This document shows, piece by piece, positions 36,028 to 45,551 of a stretch of 64,000 nucleotides of DNA. The DNA comes from an uncultured Lachnospiraceae bacterium (lineage in GTDB: Bacteria > Bacillota > Clostridia > Lachnospirales > Lachnospiraceae). The position numbers were made by a program, and so were the translations under genes. A model generated the notes under the pieces. That model saw only the letters and a list, made by a program, of their open reading frames with translations, did no database searches and was not told the origin of the DNA. Position 1 is the first letter of the stretch, and every line of letters begins with the position of its first letter. The stretch covers positions 1 through 64,000 of the forward strand of contig CAMWCA010000006.1 of NCBI GenBank assembly GCA_947172705.1, given 5' to 3'.

Positions 36028-36056
36028 AGTGTACTCTATATTTTTCATTTTGTCAA
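36028..36056 (-). promoter_or_regulatory. Promoter of the DUF6465 gene
   Basis: Minus strand: TTGACA (36051-36056), 17-base spacer, TACACT (36028-36033). The remainder of the gap up to UppP (36057-36167) shows nothing definite. Confidence 0.65.
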
Positions 36057-36167
36057 CTAATTAACATCCTTTTCGTAAATTTTAAGAAAAAGCGGTTACA
36101 TTTCGCACCCACACCACAGCAGAATACGGCGTCACGCAAAAAGGATTCATGGAGAAGACACAGTATG

Positions 36168-37028
36168 CTACCGCATGATCCCGGCAATGCCAAAATAAAA
36201 AAGAACTACGATTCCCAAAATAATACGGTACCATCCAAATACTTTGAAATCATGCTTTTTAATATAACTCATCAAAAAACGAATTACAATTACAGAAACA
36301 AGAAACGCTGTTACCATGCCTGCAAGCAGAATCATCGCCTCGTTTCCTGAAAAAGAAAATCCAAACTTTAAGATTTTGAGCAGGCTGGCTCCAAACATAA
36401 CGGGAATGGCAAGAAAAAAAGTAAACTCCGCAGCCACCGTCCTGGAGACTCCAATTAACAGCGCCCCCAAAATGGTTGCCCCGGAACGGGATGTTCCTGG
36501 GAAAATGGCGGCAATCAACTGAAAAATTCCAATCATAAACGCTGTCTGAAAGGTAATTTCAGAAAGGGAATTTATTTTTGCAGCCTTACCCTTATTTCTG
36601 TTTTCAATCAGAATAAAACCAATACCAAATACGATCAATGCAATGGCGACACATACGCCGTTATAAAACAGACTTTCAAAAAATTCATCAAATAAAAGCC
36701 CTACCACCGCAGCCGGAATACATGCGGCAATGATCTTAAACCATAAAACCCAAATATCTTTTTTACAATAGGAAAGAAATCCGCTCTTCCCCACCGGATC
36801 ATAGTTCTTCTTTTTCCCAAAGGGCCAGATCTGATTCCAAAATAGCAGCACCACTGCAAGAATTGCCCCAAGTTGAATCACCACCAGAAACATCTCCCAA
36901 AACTCCTGAGATACATCCAGCTTCACAAATTCGTCCAATAAAATCATATGTCCCGTGCTGCTGATGGGCAGCCATTCCGTAATCCCCTCAACGATCCCAA
37001 ACAACACTGCCTTTAAAAATTCAATCAT
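36168..37028 (-). CDS. uppP: Undecaprenyl-diphosphatase UppP (BacA)
   Basis: About 286 residues from ATG 37028 (AGGAGG 7 bases upstream). Integral membrane enzyme that recycles the cell-wall lipid carrier by removing one phosphate from undecaprenyl pyrophosphate. Both family signatures are present: GITEWLPISSTGHMIL near the N-terminus and PGTSRSGATI in the middle. Overproduction of the family gives bacitracin tolerance. Single gene between DUF6465 and the nucleoside operon. Confidence 0.95.
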   Translation of the reverse strand: MIEFLKAVLFGIVEGITEWLPISSTGHMILLDEFVKLDVSQEFWEMFLVVIQLGAILAVVLLFWNQIWPFGKKKNYDPVGKSGFLSYCKKDIWVLWFKIIAACIPAAVVGLLFDEFFESLFYNGVCVAIALIVFGIGFILIENRNKGKAAKINSLSEITFQTAFMIGIFQLIAAIFPGTSRSGATILGALLIGVSRTVAAEFTFFLAIPVMFGASLLKILKFGFSFSGNEAMILLAGMVTAFLVSVIVIRFLMSYIKKHDFKVFGWYRIILGIVVLFYFGIAGIMR

Positions 37029-37183
37029 ATGCAAATCCTCCTGTTTTGCATGGCTTTCAACTGCCACACTGTCTAACCCATATTCTATTATTTCGCATCA
37101 GGTTTTGCAATAAAACTTTTATAATTTTATCGCCAAGTGTAGCCCTTCAAGCCTGTCGCAAGGAGGAAAAGCGGGTTGCATTT

Positions 37184-37945
37184 TCAACTGCCTTTCGATT
37201 CCAGGATCAATCTTCTGACTGCTTCAATGCTGACCTTTATCGCCTTAGTCATATCATGGCAGGTGGGATTGTCAAGCCCCTGTTTCTCTCTTTCCTGGTT
37301 CCACAGAACATTTAACACACACCCCGCCCTTGCTTTTAAAACCTGTGCCACTATAAAGAGCGCTGCACTCTCCATCTCCGATGCCAGGCAGTCCGCTTTA
37401 AGCCAGGCATTCCATTTGCTTATAAGCTCGTCCCCCACAGGCATACTCTCCGGTCTGTGCTGTCCATAGAAGGAATCCTTGCATTGCACAACTCCCGTAT
37501 GGTACGCTATATTCATTTTTTCCGCGCCTTGCACAAGGGCGTTGACAATCTCTAAATTTGCCACGGCAGGAAATTCTATGGGTACATATTCCTTTGAAGT
37601 CCCTTCCATTCTTATGGCGCCCGTGGCAATCACCAGTTCACCGCCTTTCACCCTTTCCGCCATTCCTCCGCAGGTGCCGATCCTTAAAAAACTGCGTATT
37701 CCTGACTGATATAATTCCTCCACTGCAATTGCCGTAGAAGGACCTCCCATCCCCGTTGACATGACCAGCACCGGCTCTCCTTCTAATGTTCCGATCCAGG
37801 AGGTATATTCACGATTCCTCCCATAAAATCTGGGGTTTTCCAAATAGGAGGCTATCTTCTCCACCCTGTCAGGATCTCCCGGCAAAATTGCATACCTTGC
37901 ACCATGTTCATTTCCAATGCCTATATGATAAAATTTGTCACTCAT
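37184..37945 (-). CDS. udp: Uridine/nucleoside phosphorylase
   Basis: About 253 residues from ATG 37945 (GAGG just upstream). Nucleoside phosphorylase-I family: phosphate loop ILPGDPDRV, GTCGGM in the core and SEMESAALF for ribose binding. Splits nucleosides with phosphate into base and ribose 1-phosphate. The QHRPESM segment and the length favour uridine phosphorylase. Last gene of the nucleoside import operon, which fits salvage of the imported substrate. Confidence 0.88.
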   Translation of the reverse strand: MSDKFYHIGIGNEHGARYAILPGDPDRVEKIASYLENPRFYGRNREYTSWIGTLEGEPVLVMSTGMGGPSTAIAVEELYQSGIRSFLRIGTCGGMAERVKGGELVIATGAIRMEGTSKEYVPIEFPAVANLEIVNALVQGAEKMNIAYHTGVVQCKDSFYGQHRPESMPVGDELISKWNAWLKADCLASEMESAALFIVAQVLKARAGCVLNVLWNQEREKQGLDNPTCHDMTKAIKVSIEAVRRLILESKGS

Positions 37946-37976
37946 TTTCCTCACTTCCGCCCTGTCTGTATTAAAA

Positions 37977-39851
37977 TTAAATACTGCTAAATTTTTCAAA
38001 GATCTGCCACGCATCCTCTGTACATTCCAGAATGCTCATATCTCCTCTGGCGCTTCCTGCAAAAACAATATTCTCAAACGCTTTCATCATTGTCTGATTT
38101 TCTGTATGATGGCAGCTCTGAACGATCACCTGCACCTGGGGGCATATCCTTAGCACATCCTCCTCGGAAAGAATCTCATGTCCGGAATATACCCGGATTC
38201 CAAGCTCCTTTACTTCCTTCATCATTTTCCCGATTACGGTTTCCCCCATGCCCGATCCTATGGTTGCTGTTTTTTCGAAAACCGTTACTGTTTTGCCCAT
38301 CATTGCCAGATATCTTGCAGCCTCCAGACCGATATGCCCTCCGCCGATAACGGCTATGCACTGTTCTTTTGGTATGGAAAGAATCGCCTCTGAAGCCTCC
38401 ATGACCTGAAGCCGCCGGGATTGTATTTTTTCCTGCGTACTTCCCACCGCTGCAAATAACCGGTCAAAATGCCATTCCTCCAGTTCCCCTGGCGAGAAAA
38501 TCTTTCTTTTCTCCCAGTGGACATGCAGGCGCTCCATCATATTTTCCGCTTCCTGAAGCGGAAGGGCAAAGTCCTCTCTTTCTTCAGGCTTTTTCATGGC
38601 GCGAAGTTTTCCCCCTATGTGCTCATCAAAAATCGTCACCTCATGTCCCGCCTGTGCAAAAAAACGCGCCAGGGTAAGCCCTGTTATACCTGCTCCTAAA
38701 ATACCGATCTTTTTTCTGTTTTTGGTCTCTTCTATTTCCCGCACTCCTTCAAACCCTGTCTGGGGATTAAAAATGCAGCGTACATCCTTACAGACAAAAA
38801 TACGCCCTAAACATCCCTGGTTACAGCCGGTGCAGCATCGTATTTCATTTTCTCTGTGTTCCTTGATCTTACGAATAATCTCCGGATCTGCGAAAAAGCC
38901 ACGCCCCACAGCAGCCAGATCCGCATCCCCCTTCCGGATTACATCCTGTATCAACTCCGCTCTGTTTAGCCTTCCGGCTACGATCACAGGAACAGACAGT
39001 ATTTCCTTCAGCTTTTTTGCATATTCCCTTAAAAAACCTGCCGGAATGTGCATAGGCTGTATCATATATTCCATACTGTCGTAGCTTCCGGCGCTTACGC
39101 TTACCACCTCTGCCCCTGCCGCCTCTGCTCTTTTACAGATCTGGACCGCCTCCTCAAACCCCAGTCCTCCTTCCAGGTATTCTTCCACGCTGAGACGAAT
39201 GCCCACAGGTACTTCTCCCCTGGTTTCTTCTATTATAATCTGCAGAATCTCCATGGGAAACCGCATCCTGTTTTCCAAAGAACCTCCGTATTCATCGGTT
39301 CTTTGATTAGAATAGGGGGATAAAAAGCTATGGAGAAGATAACCGTGGGAAAGATGCAATTCGATCATGTCAAATCCAACTGCCAGCGCTCTTCTTGCCG
39401 CAATCCGAAATTTTTCCCGAAGCCTTTCCATATCTTTCTGATCCATCTCCTTCGGGGGCGCCAAATGTTCAAACAGCCTGCAGTTGACAGGGCTTGGCGC
39501 AATGGACGTAAAGGTATCGTCATGTCCGATCTGCCGTCCGGCATGATAAAGCTGTATGGCGGCTTTACAATCTTTTTTATGTAATCTGTCCACCAACTCC
39601 CTTAAGCCTGGCAACCTGCTTTCATCAAAAATTTCAAGCTGGGAGGGAACCCCTTTCCCGTCAAAGTCAACTGCTACAGAACCTGTAAAGATCAATCCAC
39701 ACTCATTGTCGGCACATTTCTCAAAAAAACGGATCAGCCGTTCCGTAATCAGCCCGCCTGCTTCCCCATACCCGTTTTCAATAGGTGCAAAGGCAACTCT
39801 GTTTTTCAATGTAAGCTTTCCTATTTGAACTTCCGAAAACAAATCCGCCAT
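37977..39851 (-). CDS. Old-yellow-enzyme-type NADH:flavin oxidoreductase with Fe-S and FAD domains
   Basis: 624 residues, three-part architecture like 2,4-dienoyl-CoA reductase and BaiCD/BaiH. FMN-binding TIM barrel (about 1-340; HLSHGYLLHSFLSPYSNQRTD). A cysteine cluster for one 4Fe-4S centre (CTGCNQGCLG then C). An FAD/NAD(P) region with two Rossmann motifs (GILGAGITGLTLARF and AVIGGGHIGLEAARY). Reduces an activated C=C bond. It sits between the nucleoside permease and uridine phosphorylase genes, where reduction of a pyrimidine-like or other co-imported compound is conceivable but unproven. Confidence 0.85.
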   Translation of the reverse strand: MADLFSEVQIGKLTLKNRVAFAPIENGYGEAGGLITERLIRFFEKCADNECGLIFTGSVAVDFDGKGVPSQLEIFDESRLPGLRELVDRLHKKDCKAAIQLYHAGRQIGHDDTFTSIAPSPVNCRLFEHLAPPKEMDQKDMERLREKFRIAARRALAVGFDMIELHLSHGYLLHSFLSPYSNQRTDEYGGSLENRMRFPMEILQIIIEETRGEVPVGIRLSVEEYLEGGLGFEEAVQICKRAEAAGAEVVSVSAGSYDSMEYMIQPMHIPAGFLREYAKKLKEILSVPVIVAGRLNRAELIQDVIRKGDADLAAVGRGFFADPEIIRKIKEHRENEIRCCTGCNQGCLGRIFVCKDVRCIFNPQTGFEGVREIEETKNRKKIGILGAGITGLTLARFFAQAGHEVTIFDEHIGGKLRAMKKPEEREDFALPLQEAENMMERLHVHWEKRKIFSPGELEEWHFDRLFAAVGSTQEKIQSRRLQVMEASEAILSIPKEQCIAVIGGGHIGLEAARYLAMMGKTVTVFEKTATIGSGMGETVIGKMMKEVKELGIRVYSGHEILSEEDVLRICPQVQVIVQSCHHTENQTMMKAFENIVFAGSARGDMSILECTEDAWQIFEKFSSI

Positions 39852-39871
39852 CCCATACCTCCTGTTATCTG

Positions 39872-40918
39872 CTACGCCTTTTTCTGTTTTCTTCCTCTGC
39901 CTGCAAAAGGCAGCCTTTTTACCGTTACCACCACTATAATAATTCCGATCATTACATCTACCAGGGAACGGGGTACCTTTCCAAACATTTCCATGGTCTT
40001 TGCACCGCTCTGCAGGCAGCTTAAAAAGAATGCTGCAACAGGAATCAGAGGGAAGGAATTTCCCGCCATAAGAGAAATAACAATCCCGTCAAATCCCACA
40101 CTGGGCGCAAAGTCAATTACAAATCTGTGAAAAACACCGATAATTTCCAGTGCGCCTCCTGCTCCTGCTATCGCACCGCTAATACCCATTGCCAAAAGCT
40201 GCCTGCTTTTCACGGGAACGCCTGTGTAACGTGCCGCAACGGGATTAACGCCTACGATCTCTGTCTCGTAACCGGAAACCATCCATTTACTCCAATACCA
40301 CACCATCGCCGTCGCCGCCAGCGCAAATAGAATCTCTGTGGTCAGCTCGCTTCCCTTAATTAAAGTGGTCAGTGAAACGCCATCAGGTATATTGGCGGTA
40401 GAACCGCTTTCCCCTACAGCTCCCGGAACATAAAAAGGAACCCTCACCAGAAATTCCGTAAAATACACTGCAATATAATTGAACATCAGGGTCGTAACCA
40501 CTTCACTGCATCGAAAACGGACTTTCAGTACTGCCGGAATCAATGCCCAGAGCATTCCTCCCACCATACCCGCTATTATGCCAAGAATCAATAACAGCCA
40601 TGCCGGAAGAGCGGGAAACATCAGGGAAACTGCCGTCGCGCTGACAGCGCCTAAATAAAATTGTCCTTGTCCCCCTGCATTAAACATCTGTCCCCGAAAT
40701 GCCACCGAAAATGTCAGAGCCATCATAATCAGGGGTGCCATCATACGGATCGTGCGGGCAAAATTCATTTTATTTCCCACCGCTCCCTGAATCAGCTTCG
40801 AAAAAGCAAGCCCTATGTCCTTATGGGCGATAAGCAGCATAATAATGCTGATTCCCAAGGCACACACAGCTACAAAAGCTGCAATTGTGACCGTTGAAAT
40901 GATTTTCTTTTTTTTCAC
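39872..40918 (-). CDS. Nucleoside ABC transporter permease 1
   Basis: 348 residues, multiple membrane segments, BPD_transp_2 family of the NupP/YufP type. Has the coupling stretch VGVNPVAARYTGVPVKSR and FRGQMFNAGGQGQFYLGA typical of BMP-linked permeases. Pairs with the second permease (43652-44575) to form a heterodimeric channel. Follows the ATPase gene by four bases. Confidence 0.9.
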   Translation of the reverse strand: MKKKKIISTVTIAAFVAVCALGISIIMLLIAHKDIGLAFSKLIQGAVGNKMNFARTIRMMAPLIMMALTFSVAFRGQMFNAGGQGQFYLGAVSATAVSLMFPALPAWLLLILGIIAGMVGGMLWALIPAVLKVRFRCSEVVTTLMFNYIAVYFTEFLVRVPFYVPGAVGESGSTANIPDGVSLTTLIKGSELTTEILFALAATAMVWYWSKWMVSGYETEIVGVNPVAARYTGVPVKSRQLLAMGISGAIAGAGGALEIIGVFHRFVIDFAPSVGFDGIVISLMAGNSFPLIPVAAFFLSCLQSGAKTMEMFGKVPRSLVDVMIGIIIVVVTVKRLPFAGRGRKQKKA

Positions 40919-40922
40919 TTTC

Positions 40923-42440
40923 CTACCCCCTTCCGAACATCAGCTCTCCAAGTTTTACTTCCGTAGCTTCCTGTGCTTCCAGGATACCGCTGATCCTGCC
41001 ATCGTACATCACTATAATTCGATCGCTTAACTCCTGGATCTCATCCAGATCTGCAGAAACCAGCAAAACGCTGCCTCCCTTTTTCTTCACTTCCAGCAGA
41101 CATTCCCGAATGTATTTACTGCTGCCTATATCCACGCCCCTGGTGGGCTGACAGGCAATCACCAGTTTGGGTTCTCTGTTCAGTTCTCTTGCCACAACGA
41201 TCTTCTGCATATTTCCTCCGGAGAGATTTGCAACGGATTCCTTTCGGCTTTTTATCTTAACAGAAAATGCCTGAATCAACTCTTCGCTGATCCTTTCTGC
41301 TTCCTTCCAGTTGATTCTGCCCTTTTTCCTAATTGGCTCCTTTCTCTGGATGCCCAGTATCAGATTCTTTTCCGCTGACAGGGGCAGCGCAAGCCCTTCT
41401 GTCATTCTGTCCTCAGGAATATGTCCAATTCCTTTTTCCATCCGCTCGCCAATAGAGCAGTCTGTAATATCCTCACCGTCAAACACAATATTTCCGCTGT
41501 CTGTGCCAAGAGCTCCCACAATCGTATCTACCAATGTGCTCTGTCCATTTCCTTCCACACCTGCTACGCCGAGAATTTCGCCTTTGTGCAGACAGAAGGA
41601 TATGTTTTCAATGGCTGCATGTGTGGTATCTCCCGCTTTTAAATCAGCCACCTGAAGACAAATCTCTTTTTCTCCATCCATGCCAGTTCTCTGCAAAGGT
41701 TCCAGCTCTCTGCCAATCATCATATAGGCAACGTCTTTTGCACTGACATCCTCTCTCTTCACTGTATCGATCAGTACCCCGTCTCTGAGGGCGCTGATCT
41801 TATCTGATATTTCCATTACTTCCCTTAATTTATGGGAGATAAAAATAACAGTGTGGTCGTTCCGGATCAGCAGACGAATCGTTGAAAACAGCTCCTGGGT
41901 TTCCTGAGGGGTTAAAATTGCCGTAGGCTCGTCAAGAATGATAACCCTTGCACCCCGGTACAAAATCTTTAATATTTCCACTCTCTGTTTCATGCCCACA
42001 GAAAGATTTTCGATCCTTGTATCAAGATCCACCTGCAGGCCAAAATCATTCATAATTGCAGTAATCTCCGATCGAAAACGCTCCGGTCTCCATATCTTCT
42101 CTCCTCTGGGCGGCAGGCCCAGCACAATATTTTCCATAACCGTGAAAGAAGGAACCAGCATAAAATGCTGATGTACCATTCCGATTCCAAGGGCTATGGC
42201 ATCATGAGGGCTTTTGATCTCAATCTTTTTCCCTTCATAATAGATGTTTCCTGCATCAGGACTGACCATGCCATAGAGAATATTCATCAGGGTTGATTTT
42301 CCCGCGCCGTTTTCTCCTACAATGGAATGTACATCTCCTCTCATGATCGTCAGATTAATATCTTTATTCGCATATACATTCCCAAAATGTTTTTCAATTT
42401 TTTCTAATTTTATGATTTCATTCATCCTATGCACATCCAT
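40923..42440 (-). CDS. Nucleoside ABC transporter ATP-binding protein
   Basis: 505 residues, tandem ABC domains. First: GENGAGKST, LSVGMKQR, VIILDEPTA. Second: GVEGNGQST, LSGGNMQK, LVIACQPTRG, where Glu of Walker B is replaced (CQP), a feature of the BMP/NupO class. ATG at 42440 or the sixth codon ATG (42425) could start it; neither has a strong ribosome site. It is separated from the binding-protein gene by 96 bases holding a hairpin. Confidence 0.92.
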   Translation of the reverse strand: MDVHRMNEIIKLEKIEKHFGNVYANKDINLTIMRGDVHSIVGENGAGKSTLMNILYGMVSPDAGNIYYEGKKIEIKSPHDAIALGIGMVHQHFMLVPSFTVMENIVLGLPPRGEKIWRPERFRSEITAIMNDFGLQVDLDTRIENLSVGMKQRVEILKILYRGARVIILDEPTAILTPQETQELFSTIRLLIRNDHTVIFISHKLREVMEISDKISALRDGVLIDTVKREDVSAKDVAYMMIGRELEPLQRTGMDGEKEICLQVADLKAGDTTHAAIENISFCLHKGEILGVAGVEGNGQSTLVDTIVGALGTDSGNIVFDGEDITDCSIGERMEKGIGHIPEDRMTEGLALPLSAEKNLILGIQRKEPIRKKGRINWKEAERISEELIQAFSVKIKSRKESVANLSGGNMQKIVVARELNREPKLVIACQPTRGVDIGSSKYIRECLLEVKKKGGSVLLVSADLDEIQELSDRIIVMYDGRISGILEAQEATEVKLGELMFGRG

Positions 42441-42478
42441 TCCACAGAAGATATACTCGTTTTCAACCCCGTACTACG

Positions 42479-42527
42479 CTTGCAGCGTCCAGACAGATCC
42501 ATATCAGTATCCTTGGTCCGCTGCAAG
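42479..42527. other. Intra-operon hairpin between binding protein and ATPase genes
   Basis: 9-bp perfect arms CTTGCAGCG/CGCTGCAAG (42479-42487, 42519-42527) with a 31-base interior. No T run. Such hairpins after the binding-protein gene often stabilise its mRNA and raise its level over the membrane subunits. Confidence 0.6.
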
Positions 42528-42536
42528 CATGGAGGA

Positions 42537-43655
42537 CTAATTTGCCGTTGTGTCCTTTTCTACCTTTACTTCACCGTTTTTTATCTTCTCGATCACCTGA
42601 TTGGTAGCTTCCACTGCTGCCGCATATTTGTCTTTTAATTCATCAGAAGCGCCGTCGCTCCCGAAATTGTCATATGTCTGTAAAACAGAAATACTATTTC
42701 CTACAGAACAGACAATTACGCCTTTTGTAAATTTGCCCTCTACAATGTCGCTGATCTGATTGTATAAAGTATTGCCATAACCGTAAATATTGTCTCCGAT
42801 CACCGAACTGGGCGCCAGAGCACTATGGTCTGCGTTATCACCAATGATAAACACATCTCCGTCTGCTTCCTTCGCTGCTTCAATTACACCCAGGCTGGTA
42901 CGTGCCGCATCCGTAAAAATCACATCGGCGCCATCCGCAATCAGCTGACCGCCTACTTCCTTCCCCTTGGCAGGGTCCTCAAAAGAAGCAGCGTTAATAC
43001 GTTTAACGGTTGCATCCGGATTAACGGTTTTTGCCCCTTCCAAAAATGCGTTTGAATTTGCAACGATGGTATCGTCCTCGTATCCCACCACATTGCCCAG
43101 AATACCGCTTTCTGACATAGATGCCGCCAATACGCCTGCCGCATAAGAAGTCTCCCATGCATCATAAGCGTATGCAACCACATTATCCATTCCAAAATCA
43201 TCCGTAGCATAGATCAAAACAAACTTTGTGTCAGGATATTCCGGCGCAATTTTTCTCACAGGTTCTACAAACTGTTGGAACAGCGTAAAAATCACATCAT
43301 AGTTTTCAGCTGCAAAGGAGCGGACTGCATCCTCCTGGTCGGTAGTATCCAATGCCTCAACCACCTGTACCTCAATGCCGAAATCAGCCTTTACTTTGTC
43401 GATCGCCATCATAATATCGTCCACAGGACCATTATCTCCAGTAGACTGAGGGGTAATAAACGCTACCTTCAACTCTGACCCTTCGCTCTCCTTTGGCGTT
43501 TCCGTTTCCTGGTTTTCCGCCTTCGCCTCCTCAGAAGTTCCCTGAATTTCTCCCTTTCCCGCGTCAGTCTTTTCTTTTCCACCGCTTCCGCATCCTGTGA
43601 GCGCCATGCTCAAAACCATTGCTGTTGCCAATAACACTGCTAATCTCTTTTTCAT
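42537..43655 (-). CDS. BMP-family nucleoside-binding lipoprotein
   Basis: 372 residues. Lipoprotein signal with lipobox LTGC, acidic linker (about 28-60), then the BMP/PnrA fold: KVAFITPQSTGDNGPVDD, NYDVIFTLFQQF, GYEDDTIVANSNAF. Binds nucleosides outside the membrane for the adjacent importer. Its start overlaps the permease 2 stop by 4 bp. Differs clearly from the orphan BMP protein at 4266-5465. Confidence 0.9.
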   Translation of the reverse strand: MKKRLAVLLATAMVLSMALTGCGSGGKEKTDAGKGEIQGTSEEAKAENQETETPKESEGSELKVAFITPQSTGDNGPVDDIMMAIDKVKADFGIEVQVVEALDTTDQEDAVRSFAAENYDVIFTLFQQFVEPVRKIAPEYPDTKFVLIYATDDFGMDNVVAYAYDAWETSYAAGVLAASMSESGILGNVVGYEDDTIVANSNAFLEGAKTVNPDATVKRINAASFEDPAKGKEVGGQLIADGADVIFTDAARTSLGVIEAAKEADGDVFIIGDNADHSALAPSSVIGDNIYGYGNTLYNQISDIVEGKFTKGVIVCSVGNSISVLQTYDNFGSDGASDELKDKYAAAVEATNQVIEKIKNGEVKVEKDTTAN

Positions 43656-44575
43656 TCTTTTGCCTCCTTTGTTAAATTAATATGAAAATGCTTCTTTTCT
43701 CCCTTTGCCACTGTGCTGCGAACCATAAGCGCTAAAATCGTCACGACATACGGAAGCATCAGCACCAGAGAGGAAGGAATGCCGTTTCCCTGAACCTTAG
43801 TGGATAACGTGTCCGCCAATCCAAAAACCAAAGCTGCTATCATAACCGACACTGGATCTGCCTTGCCAAATACTACGGCAACATAAGCAAAAAACCCCCG
43901 TCCATTTGTCATATTTTCACTGAAAAGAGTTACATATCCCAAAGAGAGATGGGCGCCTGCAAGACCACACAGCATACCAGCCCCCATTACCCCAAGAACC
44001 CTGAACCGGTTCACATTTAAACCGGCTGCCTGGGCTGCATGAACCTCCTCGCCTACCGCCCTTAAATTTATTCCCATATGTGTTCGGTAAAGCCAAAAAG
44101 CAAGAACCGGTACTAAAATGAAAGTAATATATACTAAGGGCGTATATCCGCTGAAAATCTCTCCCAAAAAAGGAATTTGTTTCACAAGCGGAATTTCCAC
44201 CCGCTCAAAGCCTGCAATCCGGTCATTTGCAGAAATAGATCCCCCTTCCCCAAATACCATCTTCATAAGGTAGGTGGTCATTCCCAGGGCAAGTGTATTG
44301 ATACCAATGCCTGTAATCGTTGGCTCCGCTCCCAGATTCTCAACCAGTTCCACAAAGATAAAGCCTACCGCTCCACAAACTGCCATCGCTACCAGCGCGC
44401 CCACCCATGCACTTCCGCTTAAATAGGAACCATAGATGGCAAAAAACGCGCCAAAAAGCATCATTCCCTCCAGTGCAATATTAAAAACGCCTACTCTTTC
44501 ACAGATAATTCCCCCCAATGCCGCCAGCAAAATCGGTGTTGCACACCTTATCATTGAAATGATCAATTGCGTCAA
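43652..44575 (-). CDS. Nucleoside ABC transporter permease 2
   Basis: 307 residues, BPD_transp_2 family of the NupQ/YufQ type. GGIICERVGVFNIALEGMML at the N-terminus and the coupling stretch RAVGEEVHAAQAAGLNVNRFR are typical. In this operon it precedes the binding protein, whereas the other permease follows the ATPase, an unusual split order. Confidence 0.9.
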   Translation of the reverse strand: MTQLIISMIRCATPILLAALGGIICERVGVFNIALEGMMLFGAFFAIYGSYLSGSAWVGALVAMAVCGAVGFIFVELVENLGAEPTITGIGINTLALGMTTYLMKMVFGEGGSISANDRIAGFERVEIPLVKQIPFLGEIFSGYTPLVYITFILVPVLAFWLYRTHMGINLRAVGEEVHAAQAAGLNVNRFRVLGVMGAGMLCGLAGAHLSLGYVTLFSENMTNGRGFFAYVAVVFGKADPVSVMIAALVFGLADTLSTKVQGNGIPSSLVLMLPYVVTILALMVRSTVAKGEKKHFHINLTKEAKE

Positions 44576-44595
44576 TTTTCATCCCTCCCGCTTTT

Positions 44596-45339
44596 CTATA
44601 ATATTCTGCCCCAGGAATCCAGCCCCTGCCACAGGTCTTCTGTGTCCTGTTTCAAACGTTCTCTCTGTTCCTGAGAAATATAAAGCCGTCCTCCTCTGCA
44701 TCTCAAATACCCTTCATCCATCAATTCCTTCATTGCCCTGTCTACAGTGCGTGTGGATAAGCCTGTGCTATCGGCAATGCTCTGGCGGCTTAATCGTATA
44801 GAGTCCCCTCCTCCATTCATGTCCAAGGTTGCCATGATAAACACCATAACCCTTTGTTTTCCCTCAAAAAACAGAAACGCTCTTGCCATTTTTGCCTGTG
44901 TCAGCAGGTAAGTTCCCATGGTCTTTGCCTCAATCCGCAGCGCCTTTTCGTCATGGTTGATCCACTTTTCAAATGCTCTTCTGGGAATTACTAGAAAACG
45001 GCTTACCGTTACCGTTGTAAGAGAAGTCCTATAGGTGTCCATGTCCAGTAAAATTTCCATTGTGCCAAAAACCTTAATGGGTTTAAACCACATATACTCA
45101 AAACTGACCCCGTCCCGATACTGGTCTGTGGCTTTTACGCCGCCATCCACTAAAATATAGATCTTCTCAATCTGTTCTCCCTCATAAATAAAAACCGTTC
45201 CTTCCTTCATATCCATGATCTCAATCTGTTCCAGAATACTGATCGGAGCGTTTTCCAGATATTTGTTCAGATAATTTCTTCTCTCATCATCCAAAGCCGC
45301 AATCAGATCAAGCACCCTGTCCATCTGTCGATTCAACAT
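44596..45339 (-). CDS. Crp/Fnr-family transcriptional regulator
   Basis: About 247 residues from ATG 45339 (AAGGAGG 8 bases upstream). N-terminal cyclic-nucleotide-binding-like beta roll (GTVFIYEGEQIEKIYILVDGGV), dimer helix, C-terminal helix-turn-helix (RLSRQSIADSTGLSTRTVDRAM). No Cys cluster for an Fe-S centre, so it is not a classic Fnr. First gene of the nucleoside import operon, 20 bases before permease 2, hence the likely regulator. A palindrome in its promoter region may be its own site. Effector unknown. Confidence 0.87.
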   Translation of the reverse strand: MLNRQMDRVLDLIAALDDERRNYLNKYLENAPISILEQIEIMDMKEGTVFIYEGEQIEKIYILVDGGVKATDQYRDGVSFEYMWFKPIKVFGTMEILLDMDTYRTSLTTVTVSRFLVIPRRAFEKWINHDEKALRIEAKTMGTYLLTQAKMARAFLFFEGKQRVMVFIMATLDMNGGGDSIRLSRQSIADSTGLSTRTVDRAMKELMDEGYLRCRGGRLYISQEQRERLKQDTEDLWQGLDSWGRIL

Positions 45340-45407
45340 ATCTGAACCCTCCTTTTTATGAGGTTTTGAACTACTCAAATGGTACATAATTTATCCCCTC
45401 TTTTACA

Positions 45408-45421
45408 ACGACATATGTCGT
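45408..45421. promoter_or_regulatory. Perfect 14-bp palindrome upstream of the Crp-type gene
   Basis: ACGACATATGTCGT, about 70 bases before the start codon. Dyad symmetry fits a homodimeric regulator, probably the adjacent Crp/Fnr protein acting on its own operon. Promoter boxes nearby are not clear enough to call. Confidence 0.55.
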
Positions 45422-45467
45422 CTTTTCCAACATTTCGGTCTAATTTAGACTATAGTTTGGGAATTAA

Positions 45468-45513
45468 ATAAAAAAGCGAAGAAATACCGACAATTTCAGT
45501 ATTTCCTCGCTTT
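45468..45513 (-). terminator. Intrinsic terminator of the aminotransferase gene
   Basis: Minus strand: AAAGCGAGGAAATAC pairs with GTATTTCTTCGCTTT with one wobble pair (arms within 45473-45513), followed by a T run. It lies 38 bases after the stop. Confidence 0.85.
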
Positions 45514-45551
45514 CGAGTTTCATGAAAATATTTTTTACAAAATCTTTTAAA

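Noticed and set aside
37092..37127. AT-rich inverted repeat downstream of the uridine phosphorylase gene
   Set aside because: Stem is almost all A-T and lacks a T run; not convincing as a terminator.
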